64,000 nt of DNA from Pseudomonas sp. BN417 (GTDB taxonomy: Bacteria > Pseudomonadota > Gammaproteobacteria > Pseudomonadales > Pseudomonadaceae), in contig NZ_SSOJ01000139.1 of the NCBI RefSeq assembly GCF_029871205.1, forward strand, positions 108,384 through 172,383, written 5' to 3'. The position numbers were made by a program, and so were the translations under genes. The notes under the pieces are model-generated. The model was given only the letters and a program-made list of their open reading frames with translations, did not search any database and had not been told where the DNA came from. This document shows, piece by piece, positions 26,532-35,432 of the stretch (the stretch's first letter is position 1; every line of letters begins with the position of its first letter).

Positions 26532-27596
26532 TCAGTCACCGTCGTTGGCGTTGAAGCCGAGCTGCACGCCGAGGGCCTTGGCCAGCTCGCCGGAATGCAG
26601 GCGTTGGACGCGATCCAGGCTGTCGTAGAAGTCGTTCAGCTGTTGCTGGCCTTCTTCGCTGGCCAGCAGCTTGCCCAGAGGCTGCCCGAGGGCGTCGAGC
26701 TTGCCGCGGGATTCGGCGTAGGCCGCGTCGATCTTCTCGGCCAGGGCTTTCTGGTCATCGCCCAGCAGGCTGCGGATACCGTGCTGGTCGACGCCTTTCC
26801 ACAGGCTTTCGGCACTGGCCAGGCTGGCGCCCAGGCTGTCCAGGGACGAGTCGCTGCGCCAGCCGTCCGCCTGCATCGGCTGCGGCAGGCTCTTGGTCTG
26901 GCGGCCCATGGGGGTGCCGAGCTTTTTCTTCAGGGTGTCGAGGGCGGTGACCTGGACCCGCAGCAGTTCGGAGATGGCCTCGTGGGAGTCGGCATAGCGC
27001 TGGTTGGGGAACTTGCTCAGTTGGTCGAGCATGCCGTCCTTGCTGTTCCAGCGCGCGAGGATTTCCTCGGCCAGGCCCTTCTGGCGCTCGCCGATGGCCT
27101 CCAACAGCGGGCAGTAGCGGGCCTTCTGGGCGCTGTCGGCCATGTCCAGGTTGCTGTCGAAGAGGATGTATTCGTAGGCGGAGAGACCCTGCACGACCAC
27201 GCTGGCCTTGGCCAGGGCGGCGGCGTCGACCTGGGGCTGGGCCTTGATCAGCTGCTCCACTTGGCGCCCGACCAGGTTCTTCTTGTCCGGCCAGAACTGC
27301 ACCTGCCAGGCGCGGTTGCCTTCGGCCAGAGGGCCGACCATCAGCGGCTGCAACTCGGCCCAGGCTTTCTGCGCGTTGATGAAATCGGCGCGCGCCTTGG
27401 CCAGGTCTTCCTTGCCGGAGCAGAAGGCGAGCGCGCTGCTGGCCAACTGGCGGTCCGCTTCGACCCAGCGGCTGTAGGTCGGCAGTATCACCTGCTTGGC
27501 CAGGGCGGCGGCGGTCTGCGCCTGCGGGTCCTGCGGGGCGCAGGCGCCCAGGGCCAGGGCGGCGAGGCTGGTGAACAGCAGTTTCGGGCGGAACAT
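26532..27596 (-). CDS. Imelysin-family lipoprotein
   Basis: A 354-residue predicted lipoprotein (lipobox ALGAC). The imelysin fold is suggested by helices such as WVEADRQLASSALAFCSGKE, ARADFINAQKAWAELQPLMV and FWPDKKNLVGRQVEQLI. The GxHxxE motif typical of true imelysins is not found: the corresponding place reads SAYEYILFDSN. It therefore belongs to the imelysin-like group without the metal-binding histidine. Its stop is 2 bases from the preferred DUF1513 start and its start is 10 bases after the di-haem gene, so the three form an operon. It corresponds to PAO1 PA4372. Confidence 0.85.
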   Translation of the reverse strand: MFRPKLLFTSLAALALGACAPQDPQAQTAAALAKQVILPTYSRWVEADRQLASSALAFCSGKEDLAKARADFINAQKAWAELQPLMVGPLAEGNRAWQVQFWPDKKNLVGRQVEQLIKAQPQVDAAALAKASVVVQGLSAYEYILFDSNLDMADSAQKARYCPLLEAIGERQKGLAEEILARWNSKDGMLDQLSKFPNQRYADSHEAISELLRVQVTALDTLKKKLGTPMGRQTKSLPQPMQADGWRSDSSLDSLGASLASAESLWKGVDQHGIRSLLGDDQKALAEKIDAAYAESRGKLDALGQPLGKLLASEEGQQQLNDFYDSLDRVQRLHSGELAKALGVQLGFNANDGD

Positions 27597-27606
27597 GCGG
27601 AGCTCC

Positions 27607-29034
27607 TTACAAGGAATTCAGGAAGGCCAGCAGCGCGGCACGCTGCTGGGCGTCGTATTTCAGGACCTTCAGCTTCGCCGCCTCCGCTTCGCCGCCGTGC
27701 CAGAGGATGGCTTCCAGCAGGTCGCGCGCGCGGCCGTCGTGGAGGAACTGGGTATGACCGTTCACCGCCTGGGTCAGGCCGATGCCCCAGAGCGGCGGGG
27801 TACGCCAGTCGCGGCCGCCGGCCTGGAACTCGGCGCGGCCGTCGGCAAGACCCTCGCCCATGTCATGGAGCAGCAGGTCGCTGTAGGGGCGGATCACCTG
27901 ATTGGCCAATTCGGGTTCTGCGGCATCCATCGCGGTGGTGAAACTGGGGGTATGGCAAGACTGGCAGCCGGCCTGGTGGAACAGGCCCTTGCCTTCCAGC
28001 ACCTGCGGGTCTTCCACCTGGCGCCGGGCTGGCACGGCCAGGTTGCGGGTGTAGAAGAGCACCAGGGACAGGATGTTGTCGCTGACTTCCGGTTCGCCGC
28101 CATGCACCGCGGCCTTGCAGACGGTCTGCGTCGCCGTGCAATCGTCCCGGGTCAGGTGCGTGGTGGTCAGGCCCATATCACCAGAGAAGGCGTGAAAATT
28201 CTGTTGATTCAGGTTCGGCTGGCCAGCCTTCCAACCGAAGCGGCCAAGCACCGTCTTGCCGGCGACATCGTCCCAGACCCAGTTGGCACGGCCACGGATG
28301 CCGTCGCCATTGGCGTCGTCCGGGTCGGCATTGGCCAGCAGGGCGGCCTCGGGAATGGCTTCCAGCAGGCCGAGGCCGATCATGGGCGGGGCGATGCGGG
28401 CGGAGAACAGGGTGTCCGGGTGCATCTGGCCATAGCCGAGCTGGCTGATTTCCAGGCGCGGCTTGCGCAGCTCGACCCTGGTGCCATCGGCGAAAGTCAC
28501 CGGCACCGACTGGTAACTGACTCGTACCTTGCCTTCGGGCGCGACGCCGGGGATGGAAACGTCCTGCAGCTGGCCGCCGTAGACCGGCTCCGGCACCACG
28601 CCCAGGCGCTCCAGCAGGCGCGCATGCACGGCCGAGGCGTCGGCGGGGATCGACAGGCGCACCAGCATGGACACGGCATTGTTCGCCCCAGGTGCCGGCG
28701 GATGGCCGCGGCCATCCTTCACGTGGCAGTTCTGGCAGGCGTTGGTGTTGAACAGCGGGCCCAGGCCATCGCGTGCGGTGGTGGTGGCGGGGGCGATCAC
28801 CCAGGGGTTGCGGAAGAAGCTGTTGCCGACGCTGAAATCCAGCCGGCGCATTGGCGTGAGGTTGGCCGAGGGCATGGAAAAGGCGTTCTGGTCGAACTGG
28901 CGTACGGTCGCCGCGCCGCCGGACAGGTGCTCGCCGGGTTCGGCCTGGGTGAACCGCGGCGCGTCGTCACAGGCGCTGAGGCCGAGGGCCAGCAGCAGGG
29001 GCGACAGGCGGCGAATGGCCGGTGGAGCGTGCAT
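27607..29034 (-). CDS. Di-haem oxidoreductase family (DUF1111) cytochrome c lipoprotein
   Basis: A 475-residue exported protein with lipobox LSAC. Two haem c motifs are visible: CQNCH at about residue 110 and CQSCH at about residue 360. ARDGLGPLFNTNACQNCHVK and IGLTQAVNGHTQFLHDGRAR are characteristic of the DHOR/DUF1111 family, distant relatives of cytochrome c peroxidase. The start ATG 29034 is preceded only by a weak GGAAC. It heads the three-gene group that ends in DUF1513. In this context it may oxidise or reduce iron delivered by the imelysins, which is inference. Confidence 0.87.
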   Translation of the reverse strand: MHAPPAIRRLSPLLLALGLSACDDAPRFTQAEPGEHLSGGAATVRQFDQNAFSMPSANLTPMRRLDFSVGNSFFRNPWVIAPATTTARDGLGPLFNTNACQNCHVKDGRGHPPAPGANNAVSMLVRLSIPADASAVHARLLERLGVVPEPVYGGQLQDVSIPGVAPEGKVRVSYQSVPVTFADGTRVELRKPRLEISQLGYGQMHPDTLFSARIAPPMIGLGLLEAIPEAALLANADPDDANGDGIRGRANWVWDDVAGKTVLGRFGWKAGQPNLNQQNFHAFSGDMGLTTTHLTRDDCTATQTVCKAAVHGGEPEVSDNILSLVLFYTRNLAVPARRQVEDPQVLEGKGLFHQAGCQSCHTPSFTTAMDAAEPELANQVIRPYSDLLLHDMGEGLADGRAEFQAGGRDWRTPPLWGIGLTQAVNGHTQFLHDGRARDLLEAILWHGGEAEAAKLKVLKYDAQQRAALLAFLNSL

Positions 29035-29157
29035 TGGCGGGTTCCGGACGGCTGGAAACAGGCGGGCAAGCTTATCAGGACGGGGCCGTTTGAATAAGAG
29101 GGATTTGCGTTTGGCTTGTGTTCGGGGCCAGGATCGTGAGGCAGATCCGAGCGGTTT

Positions 29158-29256
29158 CTGTGGGGGCGAATTCATTCGCTATGCAGGCCGCCGGCCTGCC
29201 CAGATGCCCTATTGGGGCCGCTGCGCGCCCCTTCGCGAATGAATTCGCCCCCAAAG
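29158..29256. repeat. Inverted pair of GCGAATGAATTCGC REP-like elements
   Basis: A minus-oriented copy (GGGGGCGAATTCATTCGC then GCAGGCC-GCC-GGCCTGC) faces a plus-oriented copy (GGGCCGC-TGC-GCGCCCC, GCGAATGAATTCGC, CCCCC), like a BIME. It fills most of the 311-base gap between the di-haem gene and icmP; the remainder is the icmP terminator. Confidence 0.8.
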
Positions 29257-29292
29257 GAAGAGCAACCCCTCCAGGGGACAACCATCGGACAC

Positions 29293-29325
29293 AAAAAAGC
29301 GGATGCGGCACTAGGCCGCATCCGC
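29293..29325 (-). terminator. Rho-independent terminator of the imelysin gene
   Basis: On the minus strand GCGGATGCGGC-CTAGT-GCCGCATCCGC is followed by TTTTTT, 20 bases after the icmP stop. Confidence 0.9.
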
Positions 29326-29345
29326 TTCGTTCGACGCCGTGTCGA

Positions 29346-30686
29346 TCAGAACTGGTGATCGGCGGTGTCCGGCTTCAGGTCGGTGATGCCGAGCTTGCCG
29401 GCAGCCTGCTCGATGGCACCGGTCTGCTTGACCAGGGAGGCGATGGCATCACGCACCAGTTGCTGGCCGGCGGTGTTGTCGGCGGCGATCAGCTGGTCGA
29501 AATGCACGTCCTTGTTGGCGCTGTCCACCAGGGCCTGCAGCTTGCCTTCGGTGGCTTCCAGATCGGCCTTCAGGGTGGTGTCGGTCTGGGCGTCGGCCTT
29601 GGCCACCAGGGAGGACAGGCTCGGGCCGGTCAGGGTGGTGCCGTCGACCTTCTTGTACTCGCCCAGGTAGACGTTGCGGATGCCCTTGCCGTTGTAGAAG
29701 TGCGAGTTGTGGGTGTTGTCGCTGAAGCAGTCGTGCTCGTCTTCGGTGGAGTTGGCTTCCAGGGCGACCTTCATGCGCTCGCCGGCCAGCTCGCCGAGGG
29801 ACAGGCTGCCCATGCCGAAGAGCATCTTGCGCAGGCCGGCGTCGGCCGGTTCGGCTTCCAGCTTGGCGCGGTAGTTGTCGGCAACGCCGGCTTTCCACTG
29901 GCCAACCATGTATTCCAGGTCGCTCACCAGCAGGTCGGTGGCGGCCTTCAGGTAGGCGCGGCGGCGCTCGGTGTGACCGCCGGTGGCGCCTTCGCCGACC
30001 ACGTAGTCGGTGGCGGGACGGTTGCCGGCGCCCGGGCCGGTGCCGTTCAGGTCCTGGCCCCAGAGGAGGAATTCGATGGCGTGGTAGCCGGTGGCGACGT
30101 TGGCTTCGGAACCGCCGAGCTCGTTCAGGCTGGCCAGTTTCTCACCGGTGATCTCGGTGACGTCGATCTTGTCTTCGCCGACCTGGATGCTGGTGTTGGC
30201 AATGATGTTGGCAGTGGCGCCGGGGTTGCCCAGGGCATGCTGGTAGTCGCCGGCGACGTAGTCGATCAGGCCTTCGTCCAGCGGCCAGGCGTTCAACTGG
30301 CCTTCCCAGTCGTCGACCACCGGGTTGCCGAAGCGGAACACTTCGGTCTGCATGTAGGGCGCACGCGCGGCCAGCCAGGCTTCGCGGGCGGCTTTCAGGG
30401 TGTCGGCATCGGGCTTGGCGAGGAAGGCGTCAACGGCCTTCTGCAGGTTCACGCCGGTGCTGTGGGCATCGGTGAAGACCGCCAGGGCGAGGTCGGCGTA
30501 ATGGGCGACGACCTTCTTGGCCTCGGCCTCGTCGACCTTGGCGGTTGCAGCCGGGGCCGCGGCAGTGCTGGTGGCGGCCGGGGCGACGGCTTGCGGTGCG
30601 GCGGCTTCTTTCTTGTCGTCACCGCATCCGGCGAGGGAAATGGCGACGGCGAGCAGGCTGGCGGTGGCCAGGGGCATACGAATCAT
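29346..30686 (-). CDS. icmP: Imelysin-family lipoprotein IcmP-like
   Basis: A 446-residue lipoprotein: signal LATASLLAVAISLAGC, then an Ala/Pro-rich linker (residues 25-50) and an all-helical imelysin domain. The GxHxxE metal site is intact in TGYHAIEFLLWGQDL. Other family sequence: EAWLAARAPYMQTEVFRFGN and NTHNSHFYNGKGIRNVYLG. PAO1 PA4370 (IcmP, insulin-cleaving metalloproteinase) is the positional equivalent; imelysins are now mostly seen as periplasmic or outer-membrane iron-uptake proteins. The start ATG 30686 follows AAGGACCTCGCCC. A strong Fur-box-like palindrome lies 63 bases upstream, so iron repression is likely. It has its own terminator. Confidence 0.9.
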   Translation of the reverse strand: MIRMPLATASLLAVAISLAGCGDDKKEAAAPQAVAPAATSTAAAPAATAKVDEAEAKKVVAHYADLALAVFTDAHSTGVNLQKAVDAFLAKPDADTLKAAREAWLAARAPYMQTEVFRFGNPVVDDWEGQLNAWPLDEGLIDYVAGDYQHALGNPGATANIIANTSIQVGEDKIDVTEITGEKLASLNELGGSEANVATGYHAIEFLLWGQDLNGTGPGAGNRPATDYVVGEGATGGHTERRRAYLKAATDLLVSDLEYMVGQWKAGVADNYRAKLEAEPADAGLRKMLFGMGSLSLGELAGERMKVALEANSTEDEHDCFSDNTHNSHFYNGKGIRNVYLGEYKKVDGTTLTGPSLSSLVAKADAQTDTTLKADLEATEGKLQALVDSANKDVHFDQLIAADNTAGQQLVRDAIASLVKQTGAIEQAAGKLGITDLKPDTADHQF

Positions 30687-30748
30687 GGGCGAGGTCCTTT
30701 GCTTCTGGGTGATGGCAATGCGAAGTTGCGCAACGAAAACCGCGACAT

Positions 30749-30767
30749 AATGCGAAAGATTTTCATT
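30749..30767 (-). promoter_or_regulatory. Putative Fur box upstream of icmP
   Basis: AATGCGAAAGATTTTCATT is an imperfect 19-bp palindrome agreeing at 16 of 19 positions with the Fur-type sequence AATGAGAATGATTCTCATT. It lies between icmP and the divergent lemA. Confidence 0.7.
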
Positions 30768-30885
30768 TTTGGAAAGGCCGTTCTCGGGCGTTTTGCAACC
30801 CTGTGTGCGAGGTCTCCGCGTCTTCCGCCAAACACCATTAGAATCGGCCAAACCCCATGCCCCGCAGTCTGAAGGAGAAGCCTGC

Positions 30886-31458
30886 ATGAGCCTGACCAGC
30901 GTTGCCCTGATCGTGATCCTGCTGCTCGTCGCCGCCTATGCGGTGATCCTCTATAACGCCCTGGTGCGCCTCAAGCACGGGGTCGGCAAGGCCTGGTCGA
31001 ACATCGAGGTGCTGCTCAAGCAGCGGCATGACGAGCTGCCCAAGCTGGTGGAGACCTGCAAGCAGTACATGCAACACGAGCGCACCACCCTGGAACGGGT
31101 GATCGCCGCGCGCAACGCCGTGGCCAGTGCCCGTGAGAAGGGTGACATCAGTGCCCTCGGCCAGGCCGAGAGCGGCCTGCGTGCCGGCCTCGGGCAGCTC
31201 TTCGCCCTGGCGGAGAACTACCCGCAGCTCAAGGCCAATGAAAGCTTCCAGTTCCTCCAGCAGCGCATCAGCGGCCTGGAGAACGGCATTGCCGATCGCC
31301 GCGAGCTGTACAACGAGGCGGTGAACCTGAACAACGTGCGCATCGAACAGTTCCCGGACGTCATCATCGCTGGCCTGTTCGGCTTCAAGGCCGCGGAGCT
31401 GCTGGAGTTCAGCGAGGCCGAGAAGGCCGACGTCGATCTCAAGTCCCTGTTCGGCTGA
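30886..31458 (+). CDS. lemA: LemA family protein
   Basis: A 190-residue protein with one N-terminal membrane helix (VALIVILLLVAAYAVILYNA) and a four-helix cytoplasmic or periplasmic bundle. Family signature: RLKHGVGKAWSNIEVLLKQR and YPQLKANESFQFLQQRISGL, then AVNLNNVRIEQFPDVIIAGL. LemA proteins occur widely and their role is unclear. This family differs from the sensor kinase historically called LemA/GacS. The ATG follows GAAGGAGAAGCCTGC. It forms an operon with the GIDE-domain gene 3 bases downstream. Confidence 0.93.
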   Translation: MSLTSVALIVILLLVAAYAVILYNALVRLKHGVGKAWSNIEVLLKQRHDELPKLVETCKQYMQHERTTLERVIAARNAVASAREKGDISALGQAESGLRAGLGQLFALAENYPQLKANESFQFLQQRISGLENGIADRRELYNEAVNLNNVRIEQFPDVIIAGLFGFKAAELLEFSEAEKADVDLKSLFG

Positions 31459-31461
31459 GCC

Positions 31462-32367
31462 ATGGCCGTGGATATCGCCGGGCTGGCGGTCAGCCTGGGG
31501 TTCAGCCTCGGCGCCTTCGCCGGCGGCGGCTGGTGGTGCCTGCGCCGCCTGGCCCAGGCGCGGCTGCTGCTGGATACCCCGACATCGAAGATCCGCTCGG
31601 CGGCCCAGGGCTATGTCGAGCTCTACGGCATGCTCCACCGGCATGGCGACGCACCCCTGGCCGCGCCGCTGACGGGTAAGCCCTGCCTCTGGTGGCGCTA
31701 CCGCATCGAGGAGTACAGCGAGAACGGCAAGAGCAAGAGCTGGCGGGTGGTGGACAGCGGTGTCAGCGATGCCTGGCTGCGCCTGGCCGACGCCACCGGC
31801 GATTGCCTGATCGATCCGCGCGGCGCCGAGGTGCGTCCGGCCACCCGCGAAGTCTGGAAGGGCAGTCAGCGTCACCCGCGCGGCGGCCAGGTACACGGCG
31901 GGATCGGTGCCTGGCTGTCCGGCGGCGAGTACCGCTACACCGAGGAGCGCCTGCACGCCGGCGAGCCGCTTTATGCCATTGGCGATTTCCGCACCAGCGG
32001 CGGCGGCCGCCAGGGCCTGGACCTGGCATCGGCCCAAGGGGCGGTGATCCGCGAGTGGAAGGGCGATTTCGCCGGCCTGCTGCGGCGCTTCGATAGCGAC
32101 GGCAATGGCCAGCTGGACGAAGGTGAATGGGGCCGGGTGCGTCTGGCCGCCCAACTGGAAGCCGAGGACCGCCACCGACACACCAGCGCGGCGCCAGCGT
32201 TGAACCATATGCGCCGTCCTCCCGAATCCCAGCCCTTCCTGCTCTCCAGCCATGGCGAGGATGTGCTGGCCCGGCAGTTCCGCTGGCAGGCGCTGATCGG
32301 CGCCGTGCTCTGCGTGGGCGGAGCGGTGGCCACCGTCTACCTGCTCAGGGTGACCGGGCTCTTGTAG
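31462..32367 (+). CDS. GIDE-domain membrane protein with an EF-hand-like loop
   Basis: A 301-residue protein with a membrane helix at each end (LAVSLGFSLGAFAGGGWWCL and ALIGAVLCVGGAVATVYLLR). The middle resembles the GIDE/MULAN intermembrane domain (AAQGYVELYGMLHRHGDAPL, PCLWWRYRIEEYSENGKSKS, RYTEERLHAGEPLYAIGDFR). FDSDGNGQLDEGEW at about residue 210 fits a calcium-binding EF-hand loop (D-x-D-x-N-G-x-x-D). There is no RING domain, so the E3-ligase label sometimes used for these bacterial proteins is misleading. It is coupled to lemA, as in PAO1 PA4368-PA4369. The stop overlaps a palindromic repeat. Confidence 0.85.
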   Translation: MAVDIAGLAVSLGFSLGAFAGGGWWCLRRLAQARLLLDTPTSKIRSAAQGYVELYGMLHRHGDAPLAAPLTGKPCLWWRYRIEEYSENGKSKSWRVVDSGVSDAWLRLADATGDCLIDPRGAEVRPATREVWKGSQRHPRGGQVHGGIGAWLSGGEYRYTEERLHAGEPLYAIGDFRTSGGGRQGLDLASAQGAVIREWKGDFAGLLRRFDSDGNGQLDEGEWGRVRLAAQLEAEDRHRHTSAAPALNHMRRPPESQPFLLSSHGEDVLARQFRWQALIGAVLCVGGAVATVYLLRVTGLL

Positions 32368-32450
32368 GGTGGATCACGCTTCATCGATCCACCGCCGAGG
32401 TGGGGCTGGGGCGGGGATGGTGGATAGGAAAAGCGCTATCCACCCTACGG
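32364..32450. repeat. Palindromic repeat, GTAGGGTGGA ... TCCACCCTACGG family (copy 2)
   Basis: It begins GTAGGGTGGATCACG at the GIDE gene stop and ends GCTATCCACCCTACGG, with outer arms complementary over 10 bases or more. It is the same family as 4440-4527. Confidence 0.8.
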
Positions 32451-32492
32451 GGCCGCTGCGCGGCCCTTCGCGAATGAATTCGCTCCTACAGG
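32449..32492 (+). repeat. REP-like element, GCGAATGAATTCGC family
   Basis: GGGCCGC-TGC-GCGGCCC (perfect 7-bp arms), then GCGAATGAATTCGC and TCCTACAGG. It abuts the previous repeat and ends 4 bases before the minus-strand bifA stop. Confidence 0.85.
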
Positions 32493-32495
32493 GGG

Positions 32496-34562
32496 TCAGA
32501 GTGTGGCGGGGTTTGACGCTGCGTTGGTGAGGCGCCGGGACTGCTTGAGGTAGAGGGTGAGTTCGCGGGCGGAGAGGGGCTTGCTGTAGAGGTAGCCCTG
32601 ACCCTCGTTGCAGCCCTGGGCGATGATGTAGGCCTCCTGCTCGGCGGTTTCCACGCCTTCGGCTATTACCTGCATGCCCAGGTTGCGCGCCAGTTGGATG
32701 ATGGCGCGGACTATGGTGGCGTCGTCCTCGTCTTCCAGCACGTCCTGGACGAAGCTCTTGTCGATCTTGATCTTGTCCAGCGGCAGGCTCTTCAGGTAGC
32801 TCAGGGACGAGTAGCCGGTCCCGAAGTCGTCGATCGCGATCAGCGCGCCGGAGCGGCGCAGGCTCAGCAGGTGCTGGGCGGCGGTGGAGATGTCTTCCAT
32901 CAGGCCGGTTTCGGTGACCTCCATCTCCAGGCTGCGCTGGGGCAGGCGGTAAACCTGCAGCAGGTTGTTCACCACCCGAGGCAGCTCGGCGTGATGCAGT
33001 TGCACGGTGGAGAGGTTGATGGCCATGCGCAGCTCGCTGAATCCCTGGTCGTGCCATTCGCGCAGCTGGCGGCAGGCCTGGTCGAGGACCCATTCGCCGA
33101 TGGGGATGATGGAGCCGTTCTGCTCGGCCAAGGGGATGAACAGGTCTGGCGGGACGAAGCCATGCTGCGGGTGCTGCCAGCGCAGCAACGCCTCGACGCC
33201 CACCACGCGGTGGTCGCGATAGTCGACCTGCGGCTGGTAGACCAGATGCATCTCGCCACGGTTGAGGGCTTCGCGCAGGTCCTTTTCCAGTTCGCGGCGG
33301 CGGCGCATCTCGCTGTCGACGCTGGCGATGTAGAACTGGTAGCGATTGCGCGAGCGGCTCTTGGCCAGGGTCATGGTCTGCTCGGCTTTCTGCAGCAACT
33401 TCTCGGTGCTGTCGCCGTCCTCGGGGAAGAGGGTGATGCCGATGGTGGCGCGCAGGCGCACTTCCTGCTGTTCCAGGGAGAAGGGCACTTCCAGGTCGTC
33501 CAGGACGCTCTGGGCCAGTTCGGCGGCCTCGTAGGGCTGCTCGATATCGGCCTGGACCAGGGCGAACTGGTCGCCGCCCAGGCGCGCCAGGGCACCCAGG
33601 CGGCCGCTGTGGCTGCGCAGGCGGTCGGCCAGGGCGATCAGCAGCTGGTCGCCGGTCTGGTAGCTGAACTGTTCGTTGACGCCCTTGAAGTCGTCCAGGC
33701 CGACGCAGAGCACCGCCACGCGGCGCTGCAGGCGACCGGCGTCTTCGAGGATCTGGTCGAGCTGCTGTTGCAGTTGCTGGCGATTGGGCAGGCCGGTGAG
33801 GAAGTCGTACTGGGCCATGCGCAGCAGGCTGTTCTCGGCTTCGCGGCGCAGGTGGGTGTTACGTTCGATGGACGCCAGCAGATCGTTGGCGGTGGTTATC
33901 CACAGGCCCAGCTCGTTCTTCTCGTTGCCCTTGAGCATGGGCAGCTTGTGTTCGCTGGGACGGTCGGGATTGATGCTGGTCAGGTGCTCGATGATCTTCG
34001 ACAGCGGCTTGGTCAACAGCCAGTGGTAGACGAGATAGAGCACCAGGCCCATGGCCAGGGCGCGCAGCACGCCGGAGATGAAGATGATCACCGAGCTGGT
34101 GACGAAGTCCTCGCCATAGGGCGCGGTGTCGAGGGTGATGCTGAGGTCGCCGTAGTACTCGCTGTAGGGGCTGCGGCCGACCAGTTGGGTGGTGAAAGTC
34201 TGCTCTTTGCCGAGGATGGGGTCTGTCAGCCAACGCGTGGGGAGCTCCATCAGCGGCCGGTCCTTCTCCGCCAGCATGGGCTCGTTGGGATGGCCAATGG
34301 AGGCCTGGCGCACCGATTCGTGCTGGAACAGGCCTTCGATCACCTGCATGCCCATCTCGCGGTCCAGGCTGTAGACGGCCTGGGTGGATGGGTCGCGGAA
34401 CATGCCGAGAATCCGGTTGGCGTCATTGGATACCGCCTGACGGGTCTTGTAGATGTCGAACACGATCTGCGCACAGCTCAGCACCACCCCGACCACCAGA
34501 GCGGACAGCAGCACCACGCGCAGCAGCTTCAGTGACAAGCTGTGTTTGAGATCCAGCTTCAA
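32496..34562 (-). CDS. bifA: c-di-GMP phosphodiesterase BifA (GGDEF-EAL membrane protein)
   Basis: A 688-residue inner-membrane protein. Membrane helices at about 12-32 and 157-180 flank a periplasmic sensor region. A degenerate GGDEF domain follows with GGDQF at 329-333, the exact variant of PAO1 BifA, and an intact EAL domain with EALLRW from residue 457 and DDFGTGYSSLSYLKSLPLDK near 575. BifA hydrolyses c-di-GMP and so favours swarming over biofilm; GGDQF binds GTP but does not synthesise. Length (about 687 in PAO1) and position between the GIDE gene and sodB agree with PA4367. It is transcribed alone, and 243 bases of unremarkable sequence separate it from the sodB terminator. Confidence 0.94.
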   Translation of the reverse strand: MKLDLKHSLSLKLLRVVLLSALVVGVVLSCAQIVFDIYKTRQAVSNDANRILGMFRDPSTQAVYSLDREMGMQVIEGLFQHESVRQASIGHPNEPMLAEKDRPLMELPTRWLTDPILGKEQTFTTQLVGRSPYSEYYGDLSITLDTAPYGEDFVTSSVIIFISGVLRALAMGLVLYLVYHWLLTKPLSKIIEHLTSINPDRPSEHKLPMLKGNEKNELGLWITTANDLLASIERNTHLRREAENSLLRMAQYDFLTGLPNRQQLQQQLDQILEDAGRLQRRVAVLCVGLDDFKGVNEQFSYQTGDQLLIALADRLRSHSGRLGALARLGGDQFALVQADIEQPYEAAELAQSVLDDLEVPFSLEQQEVRLRATIGITLFPEDGDSTEKLLQKAEQTMTLAKSRSRNRYQFYIASVDSEMRRRRELEKDLREALNRGEMHLVYQPQVDYRDHRVVGVEALLRWQHPQHGFVPPDLFIPLAEQNGSIIPIGEWVLDQACRQLREWHDQGFSELRMAINLSTVQLHHAELPRVVNNLLQVYRLPQRSLEMEVTETGLMEDISTAAQHLLSLRRSGALIAIDDFGTGYSSLSYLKSLPLDKIKIDKSFVQDVLEDEDDATIVRAIIQLARNLGMQVIAEGVETAEQEAYIIAQGCNEGQGYLYSKPLSARELTLYLKQSRRLTNAASNPATL

Positions 34563-34805
34563 ATGGCGATTCCTTGTTCGATGCCGCCAGGCGTCAGACG
34601 GGTGTGAGTATTGGCAAACAGGCCTTGGCCGTCAAAGGGCCAGTATGTGAATGCCACTATTCATGGCGCCGGGCCGTTGACGGCACCCACGCGGTCACTA
34701 CTCCCCTCATGTCTATGTCGGTGCGAACTTTGCCGGGCTTGAGGGGATGTACGACATTTTTTCGCTTGTACCGCAACAGGACGACGAACGCCGCCCAGAA
34801 ATGAA

Positions 34806-34830
34806 GAAACCCGGCTATTGCCGGGTTTCC
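34806..34830 (-). terminator. Rho-independent terminator of sodB
   Basis: GAAACCCGGC-TATT-GCCGGGTTTC stem, 20 bases after the minus-strand sodB stop, with T-rich flanking sequence. Confidence 0.8.
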
Positions 34831-34850
34831 TTGAAGCGCTGGAGCGGGTC

Positions 34851-35432
34851 TCAGGCTGCGTAGTTCTTGGCTACGAAGTCCCAGTTGACCAGGTTCCAGA
34901 AGGCCTCTACGTACTTCGGACGCAGGTTGCGGTAGTCGATGTAATAGGCGTGTTCCCAGACGTCGCAGGTCAGCAGCGGGGTATCGCCGCTGGTCAGCGG
35001 GCAGCCGGCGCCGATGGTGCTGGCCAGGGCCAGGGAGCCGTCAGCCTTCTTCACCAGCCAGGCCCAGCCGGAGCCGAAGGTGCCGATGGCGGTCTTGGTG
35101 AACTCTTCCTTGAACTTGTCGAAGGAGCCGAAGGCAGCGTTGATGGCGTCAGCCAGGGCGCCGGTGGGCTGGCCACCGCCGTTGGGCTTCAGGCCATTCC
35201 AGTAGAAGGTGTGGTTCCAGATCTGGGCTGCGTTGTTGAAGATGCCGCCGGAGGAGGTCTTGATGATCTCTTCCAGGGTTTTACCTTCGAATTCGGTACC
35301 CGGAACCAGGTTGTTCAGGTTCACCACATAGGCGTTGTGGTGCTTGCCGTAGTGGTATTCCAGGGTCTCGGCGGACAGGTGCGGCTCGAGAGCGTTTTTC
35401 TCGTAAGGCAGCGGCGGCAATTCGAAAGCCAT
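34851..35432 (-). CDS. sodB: Superoxide dismutase [Fe]
   Basis: A 193-residue cytoplasmic superoxide dismutase that converts superoxide to oxygen and hydrogen peroxide. It begins [20 protein letters not shown]. Metal ligands are in [10 protein letters not shown] (His27), WNHTFYW (His74) and [12 protein letters not shown] (Asp and His near 157-161). The iron type is favoured by the FGSGWAWLV and NHTFYWNGL context, as in PAO1 SodB (PA4366). The ATG at 35432 follows GAAGGAGATAGAC; a longer in-frame start is less likely. Confidence 0.97.
   Translation of the reverse strand: MAFELPPLPYEKNALEPHLSAETLEYHYGKHHNAYVVNLNNLVPGTEFEGKTLEEIIKTSSGGIFNNAAQIWNHTFYWNGLKPNGGGQPTGALADAINAAFGSFDKFKEEFTKTAIGTFGSGWAWLVKKADGSLALASTIGAGCPLTSGDTPLLTCDVWEHAYYIDYRNLRPKYVEAFWNLVNWDFVAKNYAA

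Noticed and set aside
30886-31458. LemA as the GacS-type sensor kinase of the same historical name
   Set aside because: The protein has only 190 residues with one helix and no kinase domain; it is the unrelated LemA family.
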